NCBI RefSeq assembly: GCF_027604915.1
Contig: NZ_JAJAQC010000041.1
Coordinates: forward strand, 1-64,000
DNA: 64,000 nucleotides
Origin: Streptomonospora mangrovi
Lineage (GTDB): Bacteria > Actinomycetota > Actinomycetes > Streptosporangiales > Streptosporangiaceae
Reading direction: 5' to 3'
The position numbers and the translations under genes are program-made. Below the pieces are notes generated by a model, which saw nothing but the letters and a program-made list of their open reading frames with translations, had not been told where the DNA came from and ran no database searches. Positions 43,238-50,458 of the stretch are shown here, piece by piece (position 1 is the stretch's first letter; each line of letters opens with the position of its first letter).

Positions 43238-44026
43238 ATGAACGTGCATTACCGGCAGTTCGGTGCCACCCTCCGCGAATGGCGAAACAGCAAGGGCATG
43301 ACCCTTGATCAGGTCGCAAATGCAACAAATCTAGCCAAAAGCACGATCAGCAAATTGGAGTCGGGATACCGGTCTACCACCCTCTCCAACGTCGAACGGC
43401 TTGACGCCTTGCTGGGGGCCGAAGGCGAAGTCGTAACGGCTTGGCGCGAGTCTCGGCAACGGGCAGCCGATCCCGACTGGTTGAACCGCATCCGAGAGAG
43501 CGAGGAGCGGGCCGTCGAGATCCGGGCGTTCAATCCCTTGTACGTCCCCGGACTACTCCAAACGCCTGACTACGCCCGGATAGTTTTCCGCGATGCATCA
43601 CCGGGCGAGAATCCGGAGACGATTGATGCGTTGGTTGAAGCACGATGTGATCGCCTCCGCCAACTGGCGAGCGCTGTGCGGGTCATCATCCCGGATTCCA
43701 TTCTGCGCTACCCAGTCGGCGGCGCTGCGACCATGCGGGCGCAACTGCAACACCTCATCGATCTCTCAGGTCGGGTCCGCATCCAGGTGCTCCCCGATGA
43801 CATCGGCTACCACGGCCGGTTCGCGGGATCATTCCGAATCCTCTCCTTTGACGACCGTGTTCCTCGGGTTGAATGCGAACATGCCACCGGTTCGATCGTG
43901 GAAGTCCGGCCGCCCGAGGTCAGAAGGCTGACGGCTGTGTTCTCCGAGCTTGCGAGCTGGGGCTACGATCCAGAGCGGAGTTTGGCCGCGTTGGAGGAGA
44001 TTCGAGATGGATACGCAGTGGCGTAA
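43238..44026 (+). CDS. XRE-family regulator with DUF5753 (Scr1/WhiJ-like)
   Basis: A 262-residue protein. An N-terminal helix-turn-helix (MTLDQVANATNLAKSTISKL near residues 21-40) is followed by a DUF5753 domain (about 85-255) with RAFNPLYVPGLLQTPDYAR and VLPDDIGYHGRFAGSFRIL. These regulators occur in large numbers in actinomycetes, usually next to a small DUF397 protein as here; some pairs act in development or as antitoxin-toxin-like modules. Starts at 43226 and 43208 are also open; none has a ribosome site. The 3' end overlaps the DUF397 gene by 20 bases. It may regulate the lasso cluster, but no site shows this. Confidence 0.85.
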   Translation: MNVHYRQFGATLREWRNSKGMTLDQVANATNLAKSTISKLESGYRSTTLSNVERLDALLGAEGEVVTAWRESRQRAADPDWLNRIRESEERAVEIRAFNPLYVPGLLQTPDYARIVFRDASPGENPETIDALVEARCDRLRQLASAVRVIIPDSILRYPVGGAATMRAQLQHLIDLSGRVRIQVLPDDIGYHGRFAGSFRILSFDDRVPRVECEHATGSIVEVRPPEVRRLTAVFSELASWGYDPERSLAALEEIRDGYAVA

Positions 44027-44183
44027 GAGCAGTTACAGCGGTCCTCGGGGCGACTGCCTTGAAGCCCGTATTGCCAACGATGGCGCGGCCTTGGTCAGGG
44101 ACACCCAGAACCGCGAGGGGGGCATGCTGGCGTTCCCCGTGACGGAGTGGTCGGCCTTCCTCGCCGAGGTGGACCGGCTCTAG
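44007..44183 (+). CDS. DUF397 protein
   Basis: A 58-residue protein with the DUF397 pattern: WRKSSYSGPRGDCLEA near residues 5-20, VRDTQNREGGMLAFPVTEW near 31 and a final FLAEVDRL. It partners the upstream XRE/DUF5753 regulator, and ATG 44007 lies inside that gene. Partners of this type are small and cytoplasmic and may modulate the regulator. GGAGGAGAT precedes the start. Confidence 0.88.
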   Translation: MDTQWRKSSYSGPRGDCLEARIANDGAALVRDTQNREGGMLAFPVTEWSAFLAEVDRL

Positions 44184-44209
44184 CCCTCCCCGAACAGACC
44201 TACGCCCCC

Positions 44210-44234
44210 GGCCCCGAGGTTCCCCCTCGGGGCC
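44210..44234 (+). terminator. Terminator of the XRE/DUF397 operon
   Basis: GGCCCCGAGG and CCTCGGGGCC form a perfect 10-bp stem with a 5-nt loop, followed by a T-containing stretch. It isolates the lasso genes downstream. Confidence 0.8.
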
Positions 44235-44235
44235 T

Positions 44236-44250
44236 TCGTGTTGTCGGGCG
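44236..44250 (+). repeat. 15-bp direct repeat, left copy flanking the lasso cluster
   Basis: TCGTGTTGTCGGGCG is identical to 47718-47732. The copies bracket the complete lasso gene set, about 3.5 kb apart. No integrase or transposase is inside, and a 15-bp match can arise by chance, so an insertion scar is only a possibility. Confidence 0.4.
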
Positions 44251-44396
44251 TCCCGCATGCCCGGCCGCGCCGCCAACAAAGTGAACCTCCGGCCGAACGT
44301 GGCCAGCACCACGACAAGGCGCTAGGGCTCCAGCCGGGCATGAACACGGTTACGCACCAAGCACGCTGTGTCAAAGGAATGAGAGAGGCGAGCACT

Positions 44397-44528
44397 GTGG
44401 AGCCCGAGACTCAACCGGAAGAGACATCCGAGGAGCCGAAGGTCATCACCATCGGCGACGCATCGGAACTGACTGAAGGGACGACCAACCGGAGCGGTCC
44501 GGAGGACAAGCGCTACAAGTACACCTGA
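44397..44528 (+). CDS. Lasso peptide precursor
   Basis: A 43-residue precursor (49 if ATG 44379 is used). The leader is acidic and ends in VITIGDASELTE, with the conserved Thr at position -2. The predicted core is GTTNRSGPEDKRYKYT: Gly1 would be joined to Glu9 to give a nine-residue ring, leaving a seven-residue loop/tail with two Lys and two Tyr. GTG 44397 is preferred because GAGAGAGG lies eight bases upstream; AAAGGA directly touches ATG 44379. The next genes are a cyclase, a leader-processing fusion and an acetyltransferase, which fixes the assignment. The usual YxxP leader motif is missing. Confidence 0.85.
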   Translation: MEPETQPEETSEEPKVITIGDASELTEGTTNRSGPEDKRYKYT

Positions 44529-44535
44529 CCCCTCC

Positions 44536-44574
44536 AGCGTGGCGCCAGGAACTCTCGATCCCTGTCGCCACGCT
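44536..44574 (+). terminator. Hairpin between precursor and cyclase genes (attenuator)
   Basis: AGCGTGGCG (44536-44544) and CGCCACGCT (44566-44574) form a perfect 9-bp stem; CAGG/CCTG extends it past a single mismatch. It starts seven bases after the precursor stop. Such hairpins may stop part of transcription or protect the precursor mRNA, raising precursor over enzyme levels. Confidence 0.65.
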
Positions 44575-44603
44575 CTACTGCACCTCCCACGAAAGGCTTC
44601 GTC

Positions 44604-46334
44604 ATGCGTTGGTTCGGTGGCCACGTCACGAACACACCGGCGGCACCGTTTCCCCGCCCCCACGGCGCCCGTCTGCTGACGGAGTCGCCGCATCCGGTAT
44701 GGACGGTGGGCGAGTGGAGCGGGCGCGAAACAACCCACGCCAGTGCGCACGGGCGCGAGGCGATCATCTTCGGAGTCCACGCCGTGCCTTCGCAGGCAGT
44801 TGCCTCCTGGCTTCGTGATTTCCACGCGCCGCCCGCATGGCCCGGCTGCTACACGGTCGTCGTGTGCGACCCCGATGAGATCACCGTCTTCACCGACCCG
44901 GCCCACGCCGTACCGATCTATTGCACCGAACTGGGTGGCGGATTGGTCTGGGGCTCATCGAGCCGTGCACTCGCGGCGTTGGCAGGCAGTCGGATCAACC
45001 CGGCATGGGTTGCTGGTGCCATCAGCCGTCCCATCTCGTTCCGCCCGGAAAGGCAGTCGGCTTTCAGCGGTGTCAACGCCATCGCTCCTGGGCACCGCGT
45101 GACGTTGCGTCCGGGCCGTCGGCCGCGGTCGCGGCCATGGTGGCGAATTCCCCGCCTTCTTCCCGCGCGAGAAGCCGCCTGGGGTCTACGCAGCGCACTG
45201 GAGGATGCCGTGGCAGCCCGGACGGCCATTGCCCAGCACCTTTCCTGTGATCTCAGCGGAGGCTTGGACTCGACAACCCTTTGTCTGCTGGCAGCCGACC
45301 ACGCACGGCCGCCTGCGCGGGTAACTGCGCTGACTGTTCGCCCCGCCGCCGTTGACAGCGGCGGGGACCTGGATTACGCCCGCGCCATCGTGCGCGAACG
45401 CGGCGACATCTCGCACGTCCTCTTGCCTCTGGGGACGGGCTGTGATCCCTATGCCGCGCTCCGCGAGATCGGTCCTACCGACGAACCCGCGCCGACCACG
45501 ATCACCTACGCACGCCACCGCGCCGCCTACCAAACCCTGTCCAGTATCGGCAGCCGACATCACATCACCGGTGACGGGGGCGACGCACTACTCATTCCGC
45601 CCCCATCCGCTCTGACCGGGCCAATGAGTCAGGGACCACACCACTACCTTCGCCATTTCGTGAACGAGTACGGCAGAGCCAAGTTGAACCGGACAAGTCC
45701 CTGGTCCCACCTGCGCGGACTCATCATGCCGCCTCCAGAGCAGCCGCCGGCATGGGTCACGCGGCGCGCTCAGGACTTGACCGCAATCGGCGCGGACAAG
45801 GGCGACGACGGGGAAGACACCGGAACTCTGGCCGAGATACGCACCACCGCCCGCACCGCCCAGGCTGACACCCAGATTGCCGCAGCCTGGGGCATCCGAC
45901 TCGACGCTCCGTTCTTCGACCGTGCGGTGATCGAGGCGGCTCTCCGCTTCCACCCTGTCGACCGCGGGTCCCCGTGGAACTACAAACCGCAGATCACAGT
46001 CGCGATGGCCGACGTCCTTCCGGCCCTGGTTCGGCGACGCCACACGAAAGGCGACACCACCGCCGACCACTATCGCGGCCTGCGCCACCATCTCACAGAG
46101 ACCCGGGACTTGACCGAAGGATGGCTCGCCGGACACGGACTGATCGACACCCAACGACTCAACGCCGCCCTGGGTAACGGAGCGACCGGCCTTCCCGCGC
46201 CATTCGGATCGGTGGAAGCGGCCATCGCAGCCGAAGTCTGGGCGCGCGCTGTCACGGCCGCAACGCCCATCGCTTGGACCTACAGCACGGCCCAACCAGG
46301 AAATTTCAATGGACGCTTACGTCACCGCCCCTGA
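44604..46334 (+). CDS. Lasso peptide cyclase (asparagine synthetase B-like)
   Basis: A 576-residue homologue of asparagine synthetase B, the lasso C protein. The N-terminal part (about 1-180) is glutaminase-like but lacks the nucleophilic Cys2 (it begins MRWFGG). The synthetase part has the pyrophosphatase loop CDLSGGLDSTTLCLLAADHA near 214 and ITGDGGDALL near 323. It would adenylate the Glu9 side chain so that the core N-terminus closes the macrolactam. It overlaps the next gene by 26 bases. Codon use is less GC-biased than in housekeeping neighbours. Confidence 0.9.
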   Translation: MRWFGGHVTNTPAAPFPRPHGARLLTESPHPVWTVGEWSGRETTHASAHGREAIIFGVHAVPSQAVASWLRDFHAPPAWPGCYTVVVCDPDEITVFTDPAHAVPIYCTELGGGLVWGSSSRALAALAGSRINPAWVAGAISRPISFRPERQSAFSGVNAIAPGHRVTLRPGRRPRSRPWWRIPRLLPAREAAWGLRSALEDAVAARTAIAQHLSCDLSGGLDSTTLCLLAADHARPPARVTALTVRPAAVDSGGDLDYARAIVRERGDISHVLLPLGTGCDPYAALREIGPTDEPAPTTITYARHRAAYQTLSSIGSRHHITGDGGDALLIPPPSALTGPMSQGPHHYLRHFVNEYGRAKLNRTSPWSHLRGLIMPPPEQPPAWVTRRAQDLTAIGADKGDDGEDTGTLAEIRTTARTAQADTQIAAAWGIRLDAPFFDRAVIEAALRFHPVDRGSPWNYKPQITVAMADVLPALVRRRHTKGDTTADHYRGLRHHLTETRDLTEGWLAGHGLIDTQRLNAALGNGATGLPAPFGSVEAAIAAEVWARAVTAATPIAWTYSTAQPGNFNGRLRHRP

Positions 46335-47061
46335 GCACCTACGATCGGTCGCCTTTCCCGCCGTCACAGTCCTCCTCGACACACGCACCGGAACCGTGCA
46401 GGCGCTGACCGGTACGGCGGCGAAGATCTGGGCGGAAATCGCGACCACCGCCGACCCGCAAGCACCTGTTGCCGGTATCGCCCCCGAGACCGTGGCGCGC
46501 ACCGTTAGCGCACTGGCGCAGCGACGACTGCTCCTATCCACCGCGACCGCGCAGCCCTGGAGTCCTCCGGCCATAGGCCATGAGCCATCCCCGAGCTGGG
46601 GCACCCATGTGAGCCCAGCCGCTTTGACGGCGATCCCGGCGCCCCCATGGCCTTGGCACCTGCCTGCGGCAGCGGCCCTGATCGCAACACTCATCACCCG
46701 CCATGCCGGAAGGCGGCAACGCCGGTTCGCCCGACTGCAACGGTTGGCTACCCGGCAGACTCCGCTGCGGCCCGCCCCTCCAGCCACCGTGCGCCACGCG
46801 GTACGCGCTGTACGCCGAGTCTCCCGCCTGATTCCGGCGCGCGTGGCATGTTTAGAGGAGTCAACAGCGGCCATGGTCACGCTACGCGCCTTGGGGTACA
46901 GCGCTCAGTGGCGGCACGGCGTAGCCACCGACCCGATACGGCTGCACGCATGGGTGCAAGCCGGCGGTCGTCCCGTCGACGAACCCGCCGACACCGCCAA
47001 CTACACGCCTTTTCCAGGAGCATTCCATGAGCGACCCGACCCGGCCGGTTCTCTGGGTTGA
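46309..47061 (+). CDS. Fused lasso B1-B2 protein: PqqD-like RRE plus leader peptidase
   Basis: A 250-residue fusion. Residues 1-85 look like a PqqD-type RiPP recognition element (HLRSVAFPAVTVLLDTRTGTVQALTGTAAKIW, given as PAVTVLLDTRTG and LTGTAAKIW), which binds leader peptides. Residues about 100-250 are the transglutaminase-fold peptidase: catalytic Cys in ARVACLEESTAAMV near 181-187, His in RLHAWVQAGG near 217 and Asp in RPVDEPAD near 226. In many clusters these are two proteins. It should bind the leader and cut after ELTE to expose Gly1. It overlaps the cyclase (26 bases) and the acetyltransferase (35 bases). Confidence 0.88.
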   Translation: MDAYVTAPEHLRSVAFPAVTVLLDTRTGTVQALTGTAAKIWAEIATTADPQAPVAGIAPETVARTVSALAQRRLLLSTATAQPWSPPAIGHEPSPSWGTHVSPAALTAIPAPPWPWHLPAAAALIATLITRHAGRRQRRFARLQRLATRQTPLRPAPPATVRHAVRAVRRVSRLIPARVACLEESTAAMVTLRALGYSAQWRHGVATDPIRLHAWVQAGGRPVDEPADTANYTPFPGAFHERPDPAGSLG

Positions 47062-47617
47062 ATCCGACGGCATCGCACTCGGCCCCCTGCGTGCCGATCT
47101 CGTTGCGGAGTACTGGCGCTGGGAGAACGACCCGCGCACTGTCCTGGGCTACGGCCGCCAACTCCCCGAAAGCCTTGAATCCCGCACCGAAGGACTCAAT
47201 CACCAACTGCACGGCTATCCCGACCAGGCCCGATTCACCGTCTACGAGACCGCCGACGCCCAGCCGACCCCGGTCGGGCTCGCCAGCCTGCTCATCGACC
47301 ACCAGGTGCGCACCGCCGAATTCATCATCGTCATCGCCCCCGAGGCCCAAGGGCGGCGCATCGGCACCATGGCAACCCGGCTCACCCTGGACTACGCCTT
47401 CCACCTCATCGGCCTGCGCATGGTCTGGCTGAAGGTCCTTGAACCCAACACCGCCGGCATACGCGCCTACGAGAAGGCCGGATTCCAGCACGCCGGACGC
47501 CTGCGCGACTCGGGGTACTGGCTGGGCCGACCCTGCGCCGAGGTCCTCATGGACGCCGTTGCCGCCGACTTCTCCGGACCGTCCGCTATCACCGACCTCA
47601 TCACCGACCAGCGCTGA
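47027..47617 (+). CDS. GNAT acetyltransferase, probable lasso tailoring enzyme
   Basis: A 196-residue RimJ/RimL-type GNAT protein. The acetyl-CoA loop is QGRRIGTMATRLTLDYAF near residues 109-126; the late motif ENPNTAGIRAYEKAGF-like sequence appears as LEPNTAGIRAYEKAGFQ near 141. CAGGAG precedes ATG 47027, which lies inside the B1-B2 gene, so it is the fourth gene of one lasso operon. Lys-acetylated lasso peptides with a clustered acetyltransferase are known (albusnodin). Here Lys11 and Lys14 of the core are the candidate acceptors. Self-resistance by acetylation is an alternative. Confidence 0.88.
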   Translation: MSDPTRPVLWVESDGIALGPLRADLVAEYWRWENDPRTVLGYGRQLPESLESRTEGLNHQLHGYPDQARFTVYETADAQPTPVGLASLLIDHQVRTAEFIIVIAPEAQGRRIGTMATRLTLDYAFHLIGLRMVWLKVLEPNTAGIRAYEKAGFQHAGRLRDSGYWLGRPCAEVLMDAVAADFSGPSAITDLITDQR

Positions 47618-47717
47618 CCAGGCGCGGCGGAGCGGGCGCCGGGTGCCGCACGCTGCTCCAGGCGTATTGACCATGGAGGTCGGAGGTCGGAGGTCGGTAT
47701 CCCCGACCGGAACAGTG

Positions 47718-47732
47718 TCGTGTTGTCGGGCG
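47718..47732 (+). repeat. 15-bp direct repeat, right copy flanking the lasso cluster
   Basis: TCGTGTTGTCGGGCG, identical to 44236-44250. Confidence 0.4.
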
Positions 47733-47750
47733 CCCCCTCTCATCGAGGGC

Positions 47751-47772
47751 GTTAACCTCCTGTTAGATTCTG
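47751..47772 (+). promoter_or_regulatory. PHO-box-like direct repeat upstream of pstS
   Basis: Adjacent 11-bp units GTTAACCTCCT and GTTAGATTCTG match the period and the start of the actinomycete PhoP half-site (GTTCACC-like). A further GTTACCGTTCG lies about 75 bp downstream. PstS genes are classical PhoP targets. Confidence 0.5.
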
Positions 47773-47870
47773 CGCCGTCATCCGCTCATCGGAGCGATAC
47801 CCCAGGGCCATCCTTGGGGCAATCCGACCGCGAGCGGTTACCGTTCGATCACAAGGGGGACTGACACCTC

Positions 47871-48998
47871 GTGGCCTCGTCCCGGCATCGACGCCGACTT
47901 CGGACTGTGAACGCCGCCGCTCTGGTCGCCGTGCTGGCGCTGGGCGCCGGGTGCGGCAGCGACAACGCCCTGCGCGGCGAGGAGCCCCCGCCTGTGCCCG
48001 CTGACCTCGACTGCCTGGACGGCGCCCTCTCCGGTGCGGGCTCAAGCGCCCAGGAGAACGCCATGCACACCTGGGTGGCCGCCTACCAGATCGCCTGCTC
48101 CGATGCCCTGGTGCTCTACGACGCCATCGGCTCGGGCGGCGGGCGCAGCCAGTTCATCGACGGGGCCGTGGACTTCGCCGGGTCCGACTCCGCGCTGGAG
48201 CCCGACGAGCACCGGGCCGCGCGCGAGCGCTGCACCGGCGCGCCCGCCGTCAACCTGCCCGGATACGTGGTGCCCATCGCCGTCGTCTTCCACCTGGAGG
48301 GCGTGGACGAACTGAACCTGCGCCCCACCGTCCTCGCCGAGATCTTCGACGGCCGCATCACCCACTGGGACCACCCGCAGATCGCCCGGGACAACCCCGA
48401 CGCCGACCTGCCCCACACCCGCATCACCCCGGTCACCCGCTCCGACGAGTCGGGCACCACCGAGAACTTCACGTCCTACCTGGCGGCGGCCGCCGGCGAC
48501 TCCTGGCCGCACGAGCCCAGCGGCAACTGGCCGCGCCCGCCCGCCGAGGCCGCCCAGGGCAACAGCGGCATCGCCGAGGCGGTCGAGAGCGCACAGGGCG
48601 CCATCGGCTACGTCGAGGCGTCCCACATCGGCGCGATGTCCACGGCCGCCATCGGCCGCGGCGAGGGCGAGTTCGTGGGGGTCGACCCCGACGCCGCCGC
48701 GCGCGTGGTGGCGGCCTCGCCCGAGCGCGAGGGCGGCGGCGAGCACGACCACGCCCTGGAGATCGACTACGGCACCACCGAGCCCGGCACCTACCCGATC
48801 GTGCTGGTGACCTACGAGATCGCGTGCCTGCGCTACCCCACCCCCCAGGAGGCCGAGCAGGTGCGGTCGTTCCTGGGCTACGTGTTCAGCGAGGCGGGCC
48901 AGCGCGCGGCCTCGGAGGAGACCGGGTCGGCGCCGCTGCCCGAGGACCTGCGGGCCGACCTGCTCGACGCGGTGGCCGCCATCGGCTCCACCGGCTGA
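47871..48998 (+). CDS. PstS-like phosphate-binding lipoprotein
   Basis: A 375-residue ABC-transporter substrate-binding protein. The lipobox LALGAGCGS (Cys at about residue 28) makes it a lipoprotein. Phosphate-binding features are GAGSSAQENAMHTWVAAY near 54, GSGGGRSQFIDGAVDFAGSD near 84 and RSDESGTTENFTSYL near 190. Its C-terminal half keeps the family's AIGYVEASH motif near 240. No pstC, pstA or pstB gene follows, so it is an orphan binding protein or works with a transporter elsewhere. GTG 47871 has GGGGGA about 11 bases upstream. Confidence 0.88.
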   Translation: MASSRHRRRLRTVNAAALVAVLALGAGCGSDNALRGEEPPPVPADLDCLDGALSGAGSSAQENAMHTWVAAYQIACSDALVLYDAIGSGGGRSQFIDGAVDFAGSDSALEPDEHRAARERCTGAPAVNLPGYVVPIAVVFHLEGVDELNLRPTVLAEIFDGRITHWDHPQIARDNPDADLPHTRITPVTRSDESGTTENFTSYLAAAAGDSWPHEPSGNWPRPPAEAAQGNSGIAEAVESAQGAIGYVEASHIGAMSTAAIGRGEGEFVGVDPDAAARVVAASPEREGGGEHDHALEIDYGTTEPGTYPIVLVTYEIACLRYPTPQEAEQVRSFLGYVFSEAGQRAASEETGSAPLPEDLRADLLDAVAAIGSTG

Positions 48999-49020
48999 CG
49001 CCGCCGCCGCGCGCCCGCGC

Positions 49021-50400
49021 TCAGCGGCGGCGGGCGCGCAGCGCGGCGTAGAGCCGGGCCAGCGGTGAGGGCCGGGGGTCGGGCTCGGGCCGGGGGGCGG
49101 GCGGCCGGGCGGCGCGCGGCGCGGGCGCTCTGGGCGGTCCCAGCAGGTCGACCAGCACGGACTCCCCCGCCTGGAGGCGGTAGCGGCCGTAGACCTCGGC
49201 CACGACGTCGGCGGGGTCCTCGCCGCGCACCCGCACCCGCAGCGCGCGGGTGTGCGCCCGGGTGCGCCACAGCCGCACCCCGCAGCCGCGCGCGGGGGCG
49301 CGCGCCGGAACCGCTTCAAGGACGCCCGCCCGCGCGCGCTCGGCGCGGGCGATCAGCCGGCTCAGGGCGCCCGGCGCCAGCCCCCAGTGCACCGGCACCT
49401 GGAGCAGCCACGGCGCGGGGAACCCGGTGCGCGGCGCGACGGTGCTGAACGCCACCCGGGGATGGCCCCGGTAGTGGTCGCGCACGGCGCTCAGCCCGGT
49501 GCCGCCCGGCGGGCCGGGGCCGTCGGCGCGGTCCCAGGCGCCGACCAGGGTGACCGCGAGGTCGCACCCGGTCTGGGCGAGCAGCCGGTCCACGCAGGCC
49601 CGCACGAGCGGCGCGGGCACCCCGCCGGCCTCGACCACCGCCTCGACGCGGTGGGCGGCGGCGCCCGCCGGGCCGGGCGGGGCGCCGCGGGGATCGGCCC
49701 CGCGCGCGGCCCCCGCCGCCTGCGCCAGGGCGCGTTCGGGCACCAGCACCGCGCCGGCGTGCCACAGCCGCGCGCAGAGTTCGCGTTCGCACTCGGGGCC
49801 GGAGTCGGGGTCGAGGCCGCCCGCCGCCTCGTACAGGGAGCGGCGCAGCATCAGCGCGGCGCCCGCGCGCGGCGGGTGGCCGCCCAGGGGCGCGGCGCGC
49901 ACGGCGCCGGTGCGGGCCAGGGTGGCGCATTCGGCGTGCAGGTGGTGCCAGCGGGCGTGGGACTCCACGAAGGAGGGGTCGGGGCGGGCGCCGGCGACGA
50001 GCCAGCACAGGAGGTCGCCGCCGGTGGTGTGGGCGCCGTAGGCCCGCAGGCGGCCCTGGGGCGCCGGGCCGCCCGCGCCCAGCGCGGGCACGGCGGCGGC
50101 GCGGGTGCGCGGTCCCAGGGGACCGGGCGGCGCGGGGCGGTGGGGGTCGTGGACGACGACGACCTCGATCAGCGCCGCCGGGTAGGTCTGGGCGGCCAGG
50201 GCGTCGAGGGTGGCGGCCAGCGGCGCGGGATCGGCGCCGCACACCACGACGCTGACCGTGAGCCGGGGCGTCCAGGAGCCCAGGCGCGGCGGGCACAGCG
50301 ACCGCCACTCGTTGCGGAACACCCGCAGGGGCAGCCCCTGCACGCGGCCGCGGTAGGAGACACCGTCGGCCCGCGACACACGGTACTGGTCAATGAACAC
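49021..50400 (-). CDS. Family 2 glycosyltransferase-like protein
   Basis: A 459-residue protein. LTVSVVVCGADPAPLAATLD near residue 47, LAAQTYPAALIEVVVVHDPH near 70 and GDLLCWLVAGARPDPSFVE near 127 follow the GT-A fold of GT2 enzymes; the position of the metal-binding DxD is taken by VAGARPD, which is atypical. The C-terminal 200 residues are Ala/Arg/Pro-rich. Substrate unknown; it may act on a cell-surface glycan. The start is GTG 50400 with TACAAT six bases upstream and no ribosome site. The atypical metal motif leaves activity uncertain. Confidence 0.7.
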   Translation of the reverse strand: MFIDQYRVSRADGVSYRGRVQGLPLRVFRNEWRSLCPPRLGSWTPRLTVSVVVCGADPAPLAATLDALAAQTYPAALIEVVVVHDPHRPAPPGPLGPRTRAAAVPALGAGGPAPQGRLRAYGAHTTGGDLLCWLVAGARPDPSFVESHARWHHLHAECATLARTGAVRAAPLGGHPPRAGAALMLRRSLYEAAGGLDPDSGPECERELCARLWHAGAVLVPERALAQAAGAARGADPRGAPPGPAGAAAHRVEAVVEAGGVPAPLVRACVDRLLAQTGCDLAVTLVGAWDRADGPGPPGGTGLSAVRDHYRGHPRVAFSTVAPRTGFPAPWLLQVPVHWGLAPGALSRLIARAERARAGVLEAVPARAPARGCGVRLWRTRAHTRALRVRVRGEDPADVVAEVYGRYRLQAGESVLVDLLGPPRAPAPRAARPPAPRPEPDPRPSPLARLYAALRARRR

Positions 50401-50406
50401 AGAGTG

Positions 50407-50412
50407 ATTGTA
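50407..50412 (-). promoter_or_regulatory. Leaderless-type -10 element (TACAAT)
   Basis: TACAAT on the minus strand, six bases before GTG 50400 of the glycosyltransferase gene. Confidence 0.5.
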
Positions 50413-50458
50413 GGCGGCCGGGGCCGGCGCGCACCTTTCTCTTCGGCGGCCTGTGGAT

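Larger units (their letters stand above)
47618..47870. other. Gap between the lasso cluster and pstS
   Basis: 253 bp. It holds three 7-bp copies of GGAGGTC (47675-47695), the right 15-bp flanking repeat and the PHO-box-like repeat. Base composition returns to high GC after this point. Confidence 0.5.

Noticed and set aside
42665-43249. Alternative 194-codon minus-strand frame across the two small genes
   Set aside because: Ser/Thr/Arg-rich and lacking a ribosome site; the two shorter frames each have a good ribosome site and ordinary composition.
44236-47732. Transposon borders around the lasso genes
   Set aside because: Only a 15-bp direct repeat; no inverted repeats or transposase. Kept as a low-confidence observation, not called a mobile element.
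48042-49319. Minus-strand 425-codon frame opposite pstS
   Set aside because: Antisense to a clear lipoprotein gene; Gly/Val/His-rich without motifs.
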